64,000 bases of DNA from assembly GCF_052857255.1 (NCBI RefSeq), contig NC_135505.1:27904499-27968498 (forward strand). The letters are read 5' to 3'. This document shows, in pieces, positions 33,878-43,149 of this stretch; within the stretch, counting starts at the first letter, position 1, and each line of letters begins with the position of its first letter. Source of the stretch: Amblyomma americanum (lineage: Eukaryota > Arthropoda > Arachnida > Ixodida > Ixodidae). The translations under genes were made by a program, and so were the position numbers. The notes under the pieces are model-generated. The model worked only from the letters and a program-made list of their open reading frames with translations. It searched no databases and had not been told where the DNA came from.

Positions 33878-34390
33878 CGCTCCCAACGCTCTCGCTATGG
33901 CGCGCAGCAGACCGCGCGTGCGTTTTTTGCCTTGGCTTAGGTTGAAATGAGATCGTAGCATGGCAGATTAAAAATTCGTTCCTGAGATAAGAGCTCCGAG
34001 CTGCGCTGCACTGCTTTATTGAAACTGTTTGTACTGCGAATAATTTCATTGCGGTGCACGCTGTGGAGGCGGTGTGCGGGACAGAACTCCATCGCAGCGC
34101 TATAGTGAATATCCTCAAAGTGTTGTTTCCCAACGCTCGCACTTTGCCGCGCAGTGGACCACGCGCCCGAATAAATTGTTTGTTGCATTTTTCGCCTTTG
34201 ATTCGGCCGCAATGGGACCATGACATGGGAGGTTCAAATATTATAGTTACACAAATAACTGCCCTGACCCATGTTGCAGTGCTTTGTTCGAACTTTCCGT
34301 ACTGCGATGGGTTTGATTGCGGTGCACACGGTGGAAGTGGCGTTCTCGAGCGAGCTCGTGGCACAGCAGTGAAAATCCTCGGAGTGTTGT
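33878..34390. repeat. Diverged tandem duplication, about 249-bp unit
   Basis: Two units start near CCCAACGCTCTCGC (33883) and CCCAACGCTCGCAC (34129). Each continues through a GCGCGCAG(C/T)(A/G)GACC(G/A)CGCG-type block, a GACC/GATC..CATG block, a GTACTGCGA block and GATTGCGGTGCAC/CATTGCGGTGCAC. A third partial unit starts near 34385. Divergence is substantial, so this is an old local duplication. Confidence 0.65.
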
Positions 34391-34767
34391 TTTTCGTAAG
34401 GCGTCATTTTCCCAATATTATTAAAAATTTAACTCCGCCAAGAGCAAGTGACACGACATATAACGTGAGGCCTAGGCTTTATATCAACGGAAGGCGGTGT
34501 AATGCAGCCATAATATTTTATTCAAAGGCGGGTTTGCTTGTGCTATCGGCAGTGCTATGCATTCCGTAGGTGCCAACTCAAATGTATTTTTCTTTTAGTG
34601 AGGGACAGCTTAGCGATTATTCCGGAATTACCATACCTCGGACACCTCACAGGCTAACGTTAAAAGCATCCGACTGCCGGTAGCTCCTTAACGTTTGTTT
34701 GTAAATAGGTGAATGCTATGCCCTAGTTGCGCACTCTAATACGGTTGTGACCAGAAATTTGATCTAT

Positions 34768-34886
34768 TGTTGTTGACAGCGCTTAAAAACACGGACAGAA
34801 GACAGTAAAATGGAAGACGACGTCCCAGGCGCCGACAACATGTTTTCTTTCTTCTGTCCGTGTTTTTAAGCGTTGTTAACAACAAT
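34768..34886. repeat. Foldback repeat (hairpin), about 119 bp
   Basis: The left arm (TTGTTGTTGACAGCGCTTAA, running on through ACACGGACAGAAGA to about 34803) pairs with the right arm, which starts at TCTTCTGTCCGTGTTTTTAA (34851) and ends AACAACAA at about 34886. Arms are about 36-40 bp and the loop about 45 bp. This is a MITE-like or foldback unit. A clear target duplication is not visible. Confidence 0.8.
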
Positions 34887-35389
34887 GGATCAGCACCAAC
34901 TAGCCCGAAAACTTGTCCTATTTAAGAACTTTGATGTAGGGGCAATTGTTTGCGTTGATTAACATAATTTAAAAAGGCTTTTAACCGTTACTTCGCGCGC
35001 AGCTACAGTGCTGCATGTCTTACATCAATGTTGTTTCTTTAGGTGAATGTCATCTTGGGTCAGGATATGCAATAATAGCTAATAACAGGACATTGTTTCC
35101 CTTCGTATATTTGCCATGCATAACGCGCAGCCTGGACTCCCGCAGCTAATTAATTGCTTTCGGTCTAAGCAGCGTGCAAAAAAAATTCAAGCACTGAAAA
35201 ACCAAAAATCTGATTTACTCAGGCCAGTTTAAAGCAAACACGTCATTTAGGAAGTTGTTTAAAGCGACAATTGAAAACAGAAAAAGAAAATGTCTGCAGC
35301 TATGTTTAACGGAGATTCTCGCTTGAATTTTTAAGCATTATTCACGAAGATAAGTAGTATACAAGTGATAGCTGACGTTACTGTGCCTA

Positions 35390-35800
35390 GGCAGAGTAAC
35401 GGCGACCTATTCGGGTATGAACTTGCCACAACAAATACGTCCAGCGATGCGCGCAACATGAAAGCTAGACGTGCGCCACGAGCAGCATGAACGGGCGCTT
35501 CAACAGCGAGAGCCGCCTCTTTAGTACCGAGTTCATGAGCGAAGGAGTCCAACGGCAACAAAACAAATACATCCAGCGATGCGCGAGACATGAATACTAG
35601 ACCTGCACCGCGAGCAGCGTAAACGGCGATGCTCAAATGAAGCGCAACTTTCGAGTTGAGCCCGTGAACGAGTCGACTACAACCAAACCAACACGCCCTG
35701 TAATGCGTGCGACACCAAAGCTACACCTGCAGAGCCTAGCAGAGCCAGCAGCGTGAACGGCGAGGCTACAACGAGAAGCACGGCTTCTGTTGCCCTCGAG
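35390..35800. repeat. About 130-bp minisatellite, three diverged units
   Basis: ACAAATAC(G/A)TCCAGCGATG recurs at 35431 and 35563 (132-bp period), and a more diverged third unit starts near 35690. Because 132 is a multiple of three, the minus-strand frame 35636-35331 shows a repeated peptide (ARGAGLVFMSRASLDVFV and ARGARLAFMLRASLDVFV). Confidence 0.75.
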
Positions 35801-36279
35801 TAAACGAATCCATCTCTAACCATGCCAAACGGCATTAGCTGCGAAGAAAGACTGCAGTTGCTCGCGCATGGCACCAAATCTTCCGAGAAAACGCTATTGA
35901 AAACTGAAGAACGGGCACTCACATACCAGTGACACGGATCCAGCAAATTATCAAAGTTTGCCCGGCTGATCCTGTGCAGCCAAACCTTTCAGCGAGCCGC
36001 GTCTCTTTTTCCGAACAGAATGACAAAAAAAAAAACCTTTTCCCGCTGCTTGCTCCGTTGTTACACCCGTAAGCGCAACACAAGTTTGGCATCGCCGCAA
36101 TGCGTAGACACCGCCAAAGCTCACGAAACGCTTCTCACCAAAACTCTCGCACAAAAAGAAAACGACGCGCCGAAAAGCGTGCGCTAACACGTGACCACAG
36201 GTGATCAGGAGGCGCGCTAGGTGAGGAGCAACCGGAAAGTTCAAAGCTTTGCGTTATGCTTTTCCATCATTGAGGGGCT

Positions 36280-36426
36280 TTACGGAAAACTAAATCGTAA
36301 CGCCATCTATAGCACGAAACATTGAAAAGAGTCAAGCGACATGCCTGCAGATAATAAAGGGCTCCCATTGCCTGTCTACATCTCAGATGTCGCCTGTAGA
36401 TAGCGTTACGATGCAGTTTTCCGTTG
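36280..36426. repeat. Short inverted-repeat element
   Basis: The left arm (TTACGGAAAACTAAATCG, then TAACGCCATCTATAG) at 36280-36312 pairs with the right arm (CTGTAGATAGCGTTACGA, then TGCAGTTTTCCGT) at 36394-36426. The right outer flank (about 36428-36475) contains the dispersed repeat also present at 33683-33745, so both may belong to one larger unit. Confidence 0.7.
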
Positions 36427-36499
36427 CTCCTGCTCCCGCTGCGTGGAGTATGCAACTTTTGTCCCCGATAGTACGTATACATGGCTGCGTTAGAAGGGA

Positions 36500-37168
36500 C
36501 CGAGCGCATGCCAAAATGTGATGCCAGTAACATCAGTTTGTTTGAAGGCTGACATTGAAGGACGTCGAATGTAGGCTGAACCCCTGCGAACTGCTAAGTA
36601 TTAAAAAAAAATGGAGACGACACTTCAGTTCCGCCTTAAGGCTATGACGCGATAGCGTAATGATTTTATTCCCATATATGCAGAAAGTTATTCTTGCATT
36701 CATAGTGCCCTGGATGTCCGCATAACCCTCCTGGCGCAGTGATGAAGCGATGCGCCATTGCCCTGTGATGCCAAGTGCTCCCAGCGGTGGGTCTCGTGCG
36801 GCCCAGGCTACTCTTCCCGAGCGGCCAATAATTAACTTAACTGCCACCTGCCACGTTGGTCAATTTTTGCTCTATCCGCTGGGAAGGTAGTGATGACGCC
36901 GCAAGGTTTCGTGACCTGGGTGGCCTACCTGCCTCCTACGCTGCTTTCTGGGCACCACTTGCCAGAACATGGTTTCCCCCATCACAACGCCGACCCCGGA
37001 TTTTCTGGACAGCGAATCCTTTAACGCATTGGCGTTCATATTTTATTGTGTGAGAAAGAGAATCAAAGCATTTGTTTATTTCTTCATGTTGCCTCACAGG
37101 CTCCAGGGACCAGATAATTGTGTGACTGGGGATTACATATGTATGGGCAATGTCAGGAGTATCAGTAA
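36500..37168. other. Non-coding spacer with dispersed repeat piece
   Basis: No gene is seen. About 36985-37035 (CAACGCCGACCCCGG, then TCCTTTAACGC) is a diverged copy of the repeat near 26480-26535. Confidence 0.45.
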
Positions 37169-37220
37169 CATTATATTATGGCGGAAAATCTTCAAGCGCC
37201 GACCAATCGTTAAAAAAGAT

Positions 37221-37260
37221 GACGTTTCGGCCCCGGCTTACGGGGGCCTTGTTCACAATG
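37221..37260 (-). ncRNA. Hammerhead-like motif in Penelope pseudo-LTR
   Basis: On minus the motif reads GTGAACAA, then a GGCCCC...GGGGCC stem capped by a CGTAAGCC loop, then CGAAACGTC. A CUGAUGA-like strand, a stem II and a GAAA strand ending at GUC are the layout of a minimal hammerhead ribozyme. Such ribozymes are reported in Penelope-like elements. The CUGAUGA part is poorly matched, so activity is doubtful. The same motif occurs at 39742-39780 (-) and 41647-41685 (+). Confidence 0.45.
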
Positions 37261-37285
37261 AAAGAAAGACAGGAGTGAAGGTAGG

Positions 37286-39241
37286 TTATATAGCTTTCAT
37301 GGTATGACGCAAGCAGCGGGAGTATATCGGGGGTAGATTGCCTTCGTTGCGATTAAGCGTGTTTGCCGTCGTCTGAATATAAAAAGATTCTAGGTAAAGC
37401 CTTGTCGTCTTGCTCTTTTCTTTTCCGATTATCTTCGCGCCGTCCCAGTCGATGTCATGGCCCTCGGAGATAGCATGATCAGCCAGTGCATGTGTTGCCA
37501 CGCACTTGTTTTTGACATCATTTTGGTGCTGCTGCAATCTTTTCCGAAAATCACCTGTTTCACCGATATAGACATGCTCACAATCAGCGCAGGGAACCCT
37601 ATACACGATGCTCGGGAACTTCTCCTTCTTTATCTTGTCTTTCACTGTAACCAACGCGTGTCGCAGCTTCTGCGTGGGTACATGTGCGACGTCGATTTCG
37701 TACGACTGGAATATGCGGGATAAACTTTCACTTACTCCGGGGACGTAGGGTATCGGAATCCTTTTCTTCTCTCGCTGGGGTTGCTGTGGCGGCGGGTGAG
37801 CTGGGCGATTCTCGGATTTTTTTAAAAAAGAACTGGGATAGCCAGAAGCCATCAGGTCGCGGCGAACGGTGTCCAGATGTGTCTTTTTCTCTTCCAGCGT
37901 AGAGCAGAGGTTCTCCGATCGGCGGACAAGCGAGGCAACAACGGACTTCTTGTGACAGGTCGGGTGTACGGAACTGAAGTTGAGGTACAAGCCAGTGTGC
38001 GTGTTCTTCCGGAATACACTGAATGATATTCCAGGGCCGTCGCGTTTCACCAGAACGTCCAAAAAAGGCAGACGGCCATCTACTTCCTCTTCCGTGGTAA
38101 ACTGTATGGCCGATTCCATGCTGTTCAGGTGCAAAAGGAATGTACTCACAGCCGATTTCTTGATTATGCAGAAACAGTCGTCCACATAACGAAGAAAGAC
38201 TTTCGGGCGTGGCGTGAAGCATGAAAGGGCGCGGGGCTTCAGTGACTCCATTGTCAAGTTCGCAGCAGTGACAGAAATTGATGCTCCCATAGCCGTACCA
38301 TGAACCTGTTTATATATGCTCTCCTCGAACGTGAAGTAGTGGTTGGACAAACAGAACTGAAGAAGTCTGCTGAGGTCTGGAACTTCAATGGGTGTTCTTT
38401 CCGGTAGGGTTGCATCCGCCTGTAGCGCATCTGTGCAAACCTTCACGGCCAGGTCAGTGGGCACGCTCGTAAACAGTGACTTCACGTCAAATGACACCAA
38501 AATTTCGTCGTCTTCTTTAACCATGTTGCGAACCTTTTCAATGATGTCGTGTGAGTTGTGCACGTGCCTGTCGCTTTTACCGACCAAAGGGGAGATAACA
38601 CGATGCAAATAGTTCGACAGCTTGTGAAGCGGGGAGCGGGTGAAATCGACGATTGGGCGCATTGGGTTGCCTTCTTTGTGGATCTTTGGCAGTCCATACA
38701 GAGCGGGAGCAGAACCATTGTGGCAGAGGAGGAAGTAGTAGAGGGACTTGTGTTGTGGCGGGACAAAGGAGAAGACGTCAGCCAAAAGTTTCTGCAAGTC
38801 CCTTTGCACCTTTGAAGTGGGGTCCCGATTAAGTGGCAAGTAGGTTGTCTCATCTTCCAGCATGCTCGTCATCTTGTTCACGTACTCTCGTTTGTCCAAG
38901 ACGACCGTTGCGTTTCCCTTGTTTGCGGGCAGGATCACGATGTTCTCATTGCCGCGCAATCTTTTTAGTGTCTTTCTTTCTTCGGGCAAAAGAGGATTAA
39001 GTACTTGATGCTGGTTCAGCTTGGACAGCACGCTGACGACACGGGTGCGTGCCTCGTCGCGACAGGAAGGCTCCACATTCTTGACCGCAGTTTCCACGGC
39101 GCATACCATCTTTTTTATGTCCGGCTCTGGTCCCAAATTGAAATTGAGACCGAGGCTCAACACTGAGAGCTCCGCATCGTCCAGTTTGTGTGACGAAAGG
39201 TTGTGCACAGTGGTGCGGTTAGCAGTTCTGGAAATGTCCAA
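37286..39241 (-). CDS. Penelope-like RT with GIY-YIG endonuclease, 651 codons open
   Basis: The RT uses element RNA as template; the C-terminal nuclease cuts the target DNA. RT blocks: VILPANKGNATVVLDK, ALYGLPKIHKEGNPMRPIVD, VSFDVKSLFTSVP (first Asp), GTAMGASISVTAANLTME, and FLRYVDDCFCII (YVDD catalytic pair). GRLPFLDVLVKRD and the His-rich TGLYLNFSSVHP follow. After a Pro/basic linker come PCADC and HVYIGETGDFRKRLQQHQND, the GIY-YIG core with its Arg, and later the Glu in LYLESFYIQT. The frame is open from 39241 and probably beyond. An N-terminal extension (39701-39402, NIPDQTGFRRTLDFIALREA) lies in another frame, so at least one frameshift separates it. All catalytic residues are present, and this is the most complete copy here. 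Confidence 0.9.
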   Translation of the reverse strand: MDISRTANRTTVHNLSSHKLDDAELSVLSLGLNFNLGPEPDIKKMVCAVETAVKNVEPSCRDEARTRVVSVLSKLNQHQVLNPLLPEERKTLKRLRGNENIVILPANKGNATVVLDKREYVNKMTSMLEDETTYLPLNRDPTSKVQRDLQKLLADVFSFVPPQHKSLYYFLLCHNGSAPALYGLPKIHKEGNPMRPIVDFTRSPLHKLSNYLHRVISPLVGKSDRHVHNSHDIIEKVRNMVKEDDEILVSFDVKSLFTSVPTDLAVKVCTDALQADATLPERTPIEVPDLSRLLQFCLSNHYFTFEESIYKQVHGTAMGASISVTAANLTMESLKPRALSCFTPRPKVFLRYVDDCFCIIKKSAVSTFLLHLNSMESAIQFTTEEEVDGRLPFLDVLVKRDGPGISFSVFRKNTHTGLYLNFSSVHPTCHKKSVVASLVRRSENLCSTLEEKKTHLDTVRRDLMASGYPSSFLKKSENRPAHPPPQQPQREKKRIPIPYVPGVSESLSRIFQSYEIDVAHVPTQKLRHALVTVKDKIKKEKFPSIVYRVPCADCEHVYIGETGDFRKRLQQHQNDVKNKCVATHALADHAISEGHDIDWDGAKIIGKEKSKTTRLYLESFYIQTTANTLNRNEGNLPPIYSRCLRHTMKAI

Positions 39242-39401
39242 GCGACGAGGTAGTACTACTGCCTTTGAAGCTTTCTCTCGTGCACAGCTTCGTCCCGACG
39301 TGAGCGGAGACCAGCATGGAAGTTGGCGTGCAGCTGGATGCTGGCAAAATCATCGGGGCACTTGTACTCGAGCCGGCGGCGTGCGAAGAAGGCTTCGTTT
39401 T

Positions 39402-39701
39402 TTAGTGAGCGGACCTGTTCTCTGCAGACCATGATCCTAGGTTGTAGAGGAAGGCGTTCGGCTTTCGAAACAACGTGAACACTAAAGCGGCTTGCACGGG
39501 CCTGTTCAGGCGTAAGGAGCGAGGAATCACATCCCGTGCCTTGCAGGTTAAGTTGAATTGAAGATGACCTTGAAATGCTGATGCACGGGTTTCTAATGAA
39601 ACGAAGCGGCGAATCTCAGTGATAATCGGTTGGCCATACGCCTCACGAAGTGCGATGAAATCCAGGGTTCGACGGAAACCCGTCTGGTCGGGTATGTTCA
39701 T
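39402..39701 (-). pseudogene. N-terminal region of the Penelope-like ORF (frameshifted)
   Basis: The frame begins NIPDQTGFRRTLDFIALREA and continues QFNLTCKARDVIPRSLRLNR. The same first codons occur at 41729-41775 (+) after the plus copy, confirming that this is the element's own 5' coding start. The frame closes at 39402 while the RT frame opens downstream, so one or two indels lie near 39400-39480. A short N-terminal domain before RT is usual in this class. Confidence 0.75.
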
Positions 39702-39807
39702 GGCGGAAAATCTTCAAGCGCCGACCAATCGTTAAAAAGGATGACGTTTCGGCCCCGGCTTACGGGGGCCTTGTTCACAGTGAAAGAAAGACAGGAGTGA
39801 AGGTAGG

Positions 39808-40058
39808 TTATATAGGTTTCATGGTATGACGTAAGCAGCGGGAGTATATCGGGGGTAGATTGCCTTCGTTGCGATTAAGCGTGTTTGCCGTCGTCTGAAT
39901 ATAAAAAGATTCTAGGTAAAGCCTTGTAGTCTTGCTCTTTTCTTTTCCGATTATCTTCGCGCCGTCCCAGTCCATGTCATGGCCCTCGGAGATAGCATGA
40001 TCAGCCAGTGCGTGTGTTGCCACGCACTTGTTCTTGACATCATTTTGGTGCTGCTGCA
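39808..40058 (-). pseudogene. Penelope-like endonuclease C-terminal fragment
   Basis: This encodes QQHQNDVKNKCVATHALADH through LYLESFYIQT to the natural C-terminus, nearly identical to the end of the 37286-39241 protein. It is cut at about 40058 at the inversion junction, so the RT and the start of GIY-YIG are absent. With 39701-39807 it forms the second pseudo-LTR. Confidence 0.88.
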
Positions 40059-41584
40059 CAACCTACTTGCCACTTAATCGGGACCCCACTTCAAAGGTGC
40101 AAAGGGACTTGCAGAAACTTTTGCCTGACGTCTTCTCCTTTGTCCCGCCACAACACAAGTCCCTCTACTACTTCCTCCTCTGCCACAATGGTTCTGCTCC
40201 CGCTCTGTATGGACTGCCAAAGATCCACAAAGAAGGCAACCCAATGCGCCCAATCGTCGATTTCACCCGCTCCCCGCTTCACAAGCTGTCGAACTATTTG
40301 CATCGTGTTATCTCCCCTTTGGTCGGTAAAAGCGAAAGGCACGTGCACAACTCACACGACTTCATTGAAAAGGTTCGCAACATGGTTATAGAATACGACG
40401 AAATTTTCGTGTCATTTGACGTGAAGTCACTGTTTACGAGCGTGCCCACTGACCTGGCCGTGAATGTTTGCACAGATGCGCTACAGGCGGATGCAACCCT
40501 ACCGGAAAGAACACCCATTGAAGTTCCAGACCTCAGCAGACTTCTTCAGTTCTGTTTGTCCAACACCTACTTCACGTTCCAGGAGAGCATATATAAACAG
40601 GTTCATGGTACGGCTATGGGAGCATCAATTTCTGTCACCGCTGCTAACTTGACAATGGAGTCACTGGAGTCCCGCGCCCTTTCATGCTTCACGCCGCGCC
40701 CGAAAGTCTTTCTTCGTTATGTGGACGACTGTTTCTGCATAATCAAGAAATCGGCTGTGAGTACATTCCTTTTTCACCTGAACAGCATTGAACCGGCCAT
40801 ACAGTTTACCACGGAAGAGGAAGTAGATGGCCGTCTGCCTTTTTTGGACGTTCTGGTGAAACGCGACGGCCCTGGAATATCATTCAGTGTATTCCGGAAG
40901 AACACGCACACTGGCTTGTACCTCAACTTCAGTTCCGTACACCCGACCTGTCACAAGAAGTCCGTTGTTGCCTCGCTTGTCCGCCGATCGGAGAACCTCT
41001 GCTCTACGCTGGAAGAGAAAAAGACACATCTGGACACCGTTCGCCGCGACCTGACGGCTTCGGGCTATCCCAGTTCTTTTATTAAAAAATCCGAGAATCG
41101 CCTAGCTCACCCGCCGCCACAGCAACCCCAGCGAGAGAAGAAAAGGATTCCGATACCCTACGTCCCCGGAGTAAGTGAAAGTTTATCCCGCATATTCCAG
41201 TCGTACGAAGTCGACGTCGCACATGTACCCCCGCAGAAGCTGCGACACGCGTTGGTTACAGTGAAAGACAAGATAAAGAAGGAGAAGTTCCCGAGCATCG
41301 TGTATAGGGTTCCCTGCTCTGATTGTGAGCATGTCTATATCGGTGAAACAGGTGATTTTCGAAAAAGATTGCAGCAGCACCTAAATGATGTCAAGAACAA
41401 GCGCGTGGCAACAAACGCACTGGCTGATCATGCTATCTCCGAGGGCCATGACATCGACTGGGACGGCGCGAAGATAATCGGAAAAGAAAAGAGCAAGACT
41501 ACAAGGCTTTACCTAGAATCTTTTTATATTCAGACGACGGCAAACACGCTTAATCGCAATGAAGGCAATCTACCCCCGATATAA
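40059..41584 (+). pseudogene. Inverted Penelope-like copy: RT and GIY-YIG, 5'-truncated
   Basis: This encodes the same protein from TTYLPLNRDPTSKVQRDLQK onward, with RT core FLRYVDDCFCII, PCSDC and HVYIGETGDFRKRLQQH all present. About 145 residues of the RT frame's N-terminus plus the upstream extension are missing. A single change turns the TAC after LPPI into TAA (41582-41584), removing the last 11 residues. Scattered replacements relative to the minus copy (for example D to E in KSERH, H to T in SNTYF) show independent ageing, or that they were different copies. Codons 40028-40058 are not part of the element's sense frame. Confidence 0.9.
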
Positions 41585-41989
41585 TCCCGCTGCTTGCGTC
41601 ATACCATGAAACCTATATAACCTACCTTCACTCCTGTCTTTCTTTCATTGTGAACAAGGCCTCCGTAAGCCGGGGCCGAAACGTCATGCTTTTTAACGAT
41701 TGGTCGGCGCTTGAAGATTTTCCGCCATGAACATACCCGACCAGACGGGTTTCCGTCGAACCCTGGATTTCATAGCATTATATTACAATGGTTGTTGGCT
41801 TTCAGTACCGATCGCTGAAAAGTAACAACACCCATATTCAGCAGTTAATGATGCATCAGCAAGCAGACGCATTCGCTCGTATTTCGTCTCTGAAAGTAGC
41901 GGAACGTTAACGATATGCTCCGGAAGACCATTCCACTAAAGAGTAGAAGTAGGCGGCAGGATGGTTAGACAGCATGCTGGCGAGCTGTA

Positions 41990-42612
41990 GCAGGACACGA
42001 GTTTAAGAAACGGCAAAGCATCAAAGCCTCTAACCCCACAGACAGAATCGAACTGGCGGAGCTATCGAATGTAATCAATAAGCGCTAGATAATCAACATA
42101 AGGAAGTTGAATATGGAGAGAATCGAGCATGCTCTAGAGAACGGAGGTAGCCTAAAAGCGGTGAAAAAGAAACTAGGCATAGGTAAAAACCAGATGTATG
42201 AGTTAAGAGACAAAATGTGTGAAGTGATTACCAATATGTATAGGATAGTCAATGTAGCCGAAGAGTTCTGCACGCATCTATACAGTAGCGAATGCAATCA
42301 GAACATTAATGAGAAAGGCAGTAGCGCACATCATAGGGATCTCCTGCTAGTAAAGAAAAAAGAGTACAGAATGCCTCAGGAGCAATGCAAAGGGGGCAAG
42401 CAGCTGGTGAGGATCAGGTAACAGCAGATCTCTTGAAGGACGGATTGGAGATTGTGCTAGAAAAACTATCCACCCCGTATACGCAATACCTTATGACCTC
42501 AAGCGTACTAGAAGCTTGCATTAACGCAAACATTATTTTAATACATAAGAAGGGAGACGCCAAGGACTTGAAAAGTTACAGACCGATCAGCTTGCTGTCC
42601 GTTGCCTATAAG
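41990..42612 (+). pseudogene. RTE-type LINE: linker and RT start, relic
   Basis: Readings include IEHALENGGSLKAVKKKLG (about 42122-42180), QAAGEDQVTADLLKDGLE (about 42400-42450), and VLEACINANIILIHKKGDAK, then DLKSYRPISLLSVAYKVL (about 42508-42612). These are the thumb-side linker and first RT blocks of RTE-clade LINEs. The frame changes around 42400. The LTR element at 42617 interrupts it within the codons for YKVFTK, and it resumes at 45266. Confidence 0.8.
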
Positions 42613-42616
42613 GTAT

Positions 42617-43149
42617 TGTTACGTTTCGCCTACGACGCGCGGTATAGCCGGCGCGGATGCAACGGACGCCGGGGCTTCGTTCAAAGTGGCGGTCATTTTG
42701 GCCCGTTTAGCGCTGCCGCAACGCCTCCCGCCAAGCGCGTCCAGGCAGGTTTCAATGCCACGTGTCTTCGTGTGTGCGTGTGTGTGTGCATGTTGGTGCC
42801 CACGCTTGTCAAAGCGCGTCAGCCGGGGAGAGGAGCTCCCCAACTGGGAGGAGAGGAGGTCTGACCGGCGCCGGCCCGGCGGACGCGTCACGTCACGTCT
42901 CAACATGTCCGTGCGTCGCCGTCTCGTGCGCCTCATCCCGAGCCGTTCCTTCTTGCCCTCGACTCCGAGGGTATAAAGGCAGCTGCCCCGGACGCCAAGA
43001 GAGACTTCGCCGTCGAGTAACGTGGTCGCCCTGACCGGCTGCTCTTTTGCGATGCTAGAATAAACAAGTTCTGTTGGCAGTCGACTGATCCTTTGCCAGG
43101 ACCTTCGGATGTTTCCAGCTGTGCCCCAGGCCGCCAGGCCAACGCTACC
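42617..43149 (+). repeat. 5' LTR, family B (3' end deleted)
   Basis: The repeat starts TGTTACGTTTCGCC. It has a TATA box at 42972-42977 and AATAAA at about 43060. It stops matching the other LTR copies after AACGCTACC at 43149, just before their shared ending CATTTGCAACA. Confidence 0.9.

Larger units (their letters stand above)
37179..41775. mobile_element. Compound Penelope-like element insertion
   Basis: Three pieces of one Penelope-like element lie between two copies of CATTATATTA (37169-37178 and 41776-41785). In order: a near-complete minus-strand copy (37179-39700); a 5'-truncated minus-strand copy joined head to tail with it (39701 to about 40058); and an inverted, 5'-truncated plus-strand copy (about 40059-41725) that runs into the first bases of another copy (41726-41775). 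The shared segment 37179-37535/39701-40057 acts as the pseudo-LTR. Partly tandem and inverted copies are a known Penelope hallmark. The single outer 10-bp direct repeat indicates one integration of the whole compound. The junction at about 40058 has a CA microhomology. Confidence 0.9.

Noticed and set aside
35331..35636. Repeat protein gene on minus
   Set aside because: Only about 100 codons with no start context or homologues known to me. Kept as a minisatellite.
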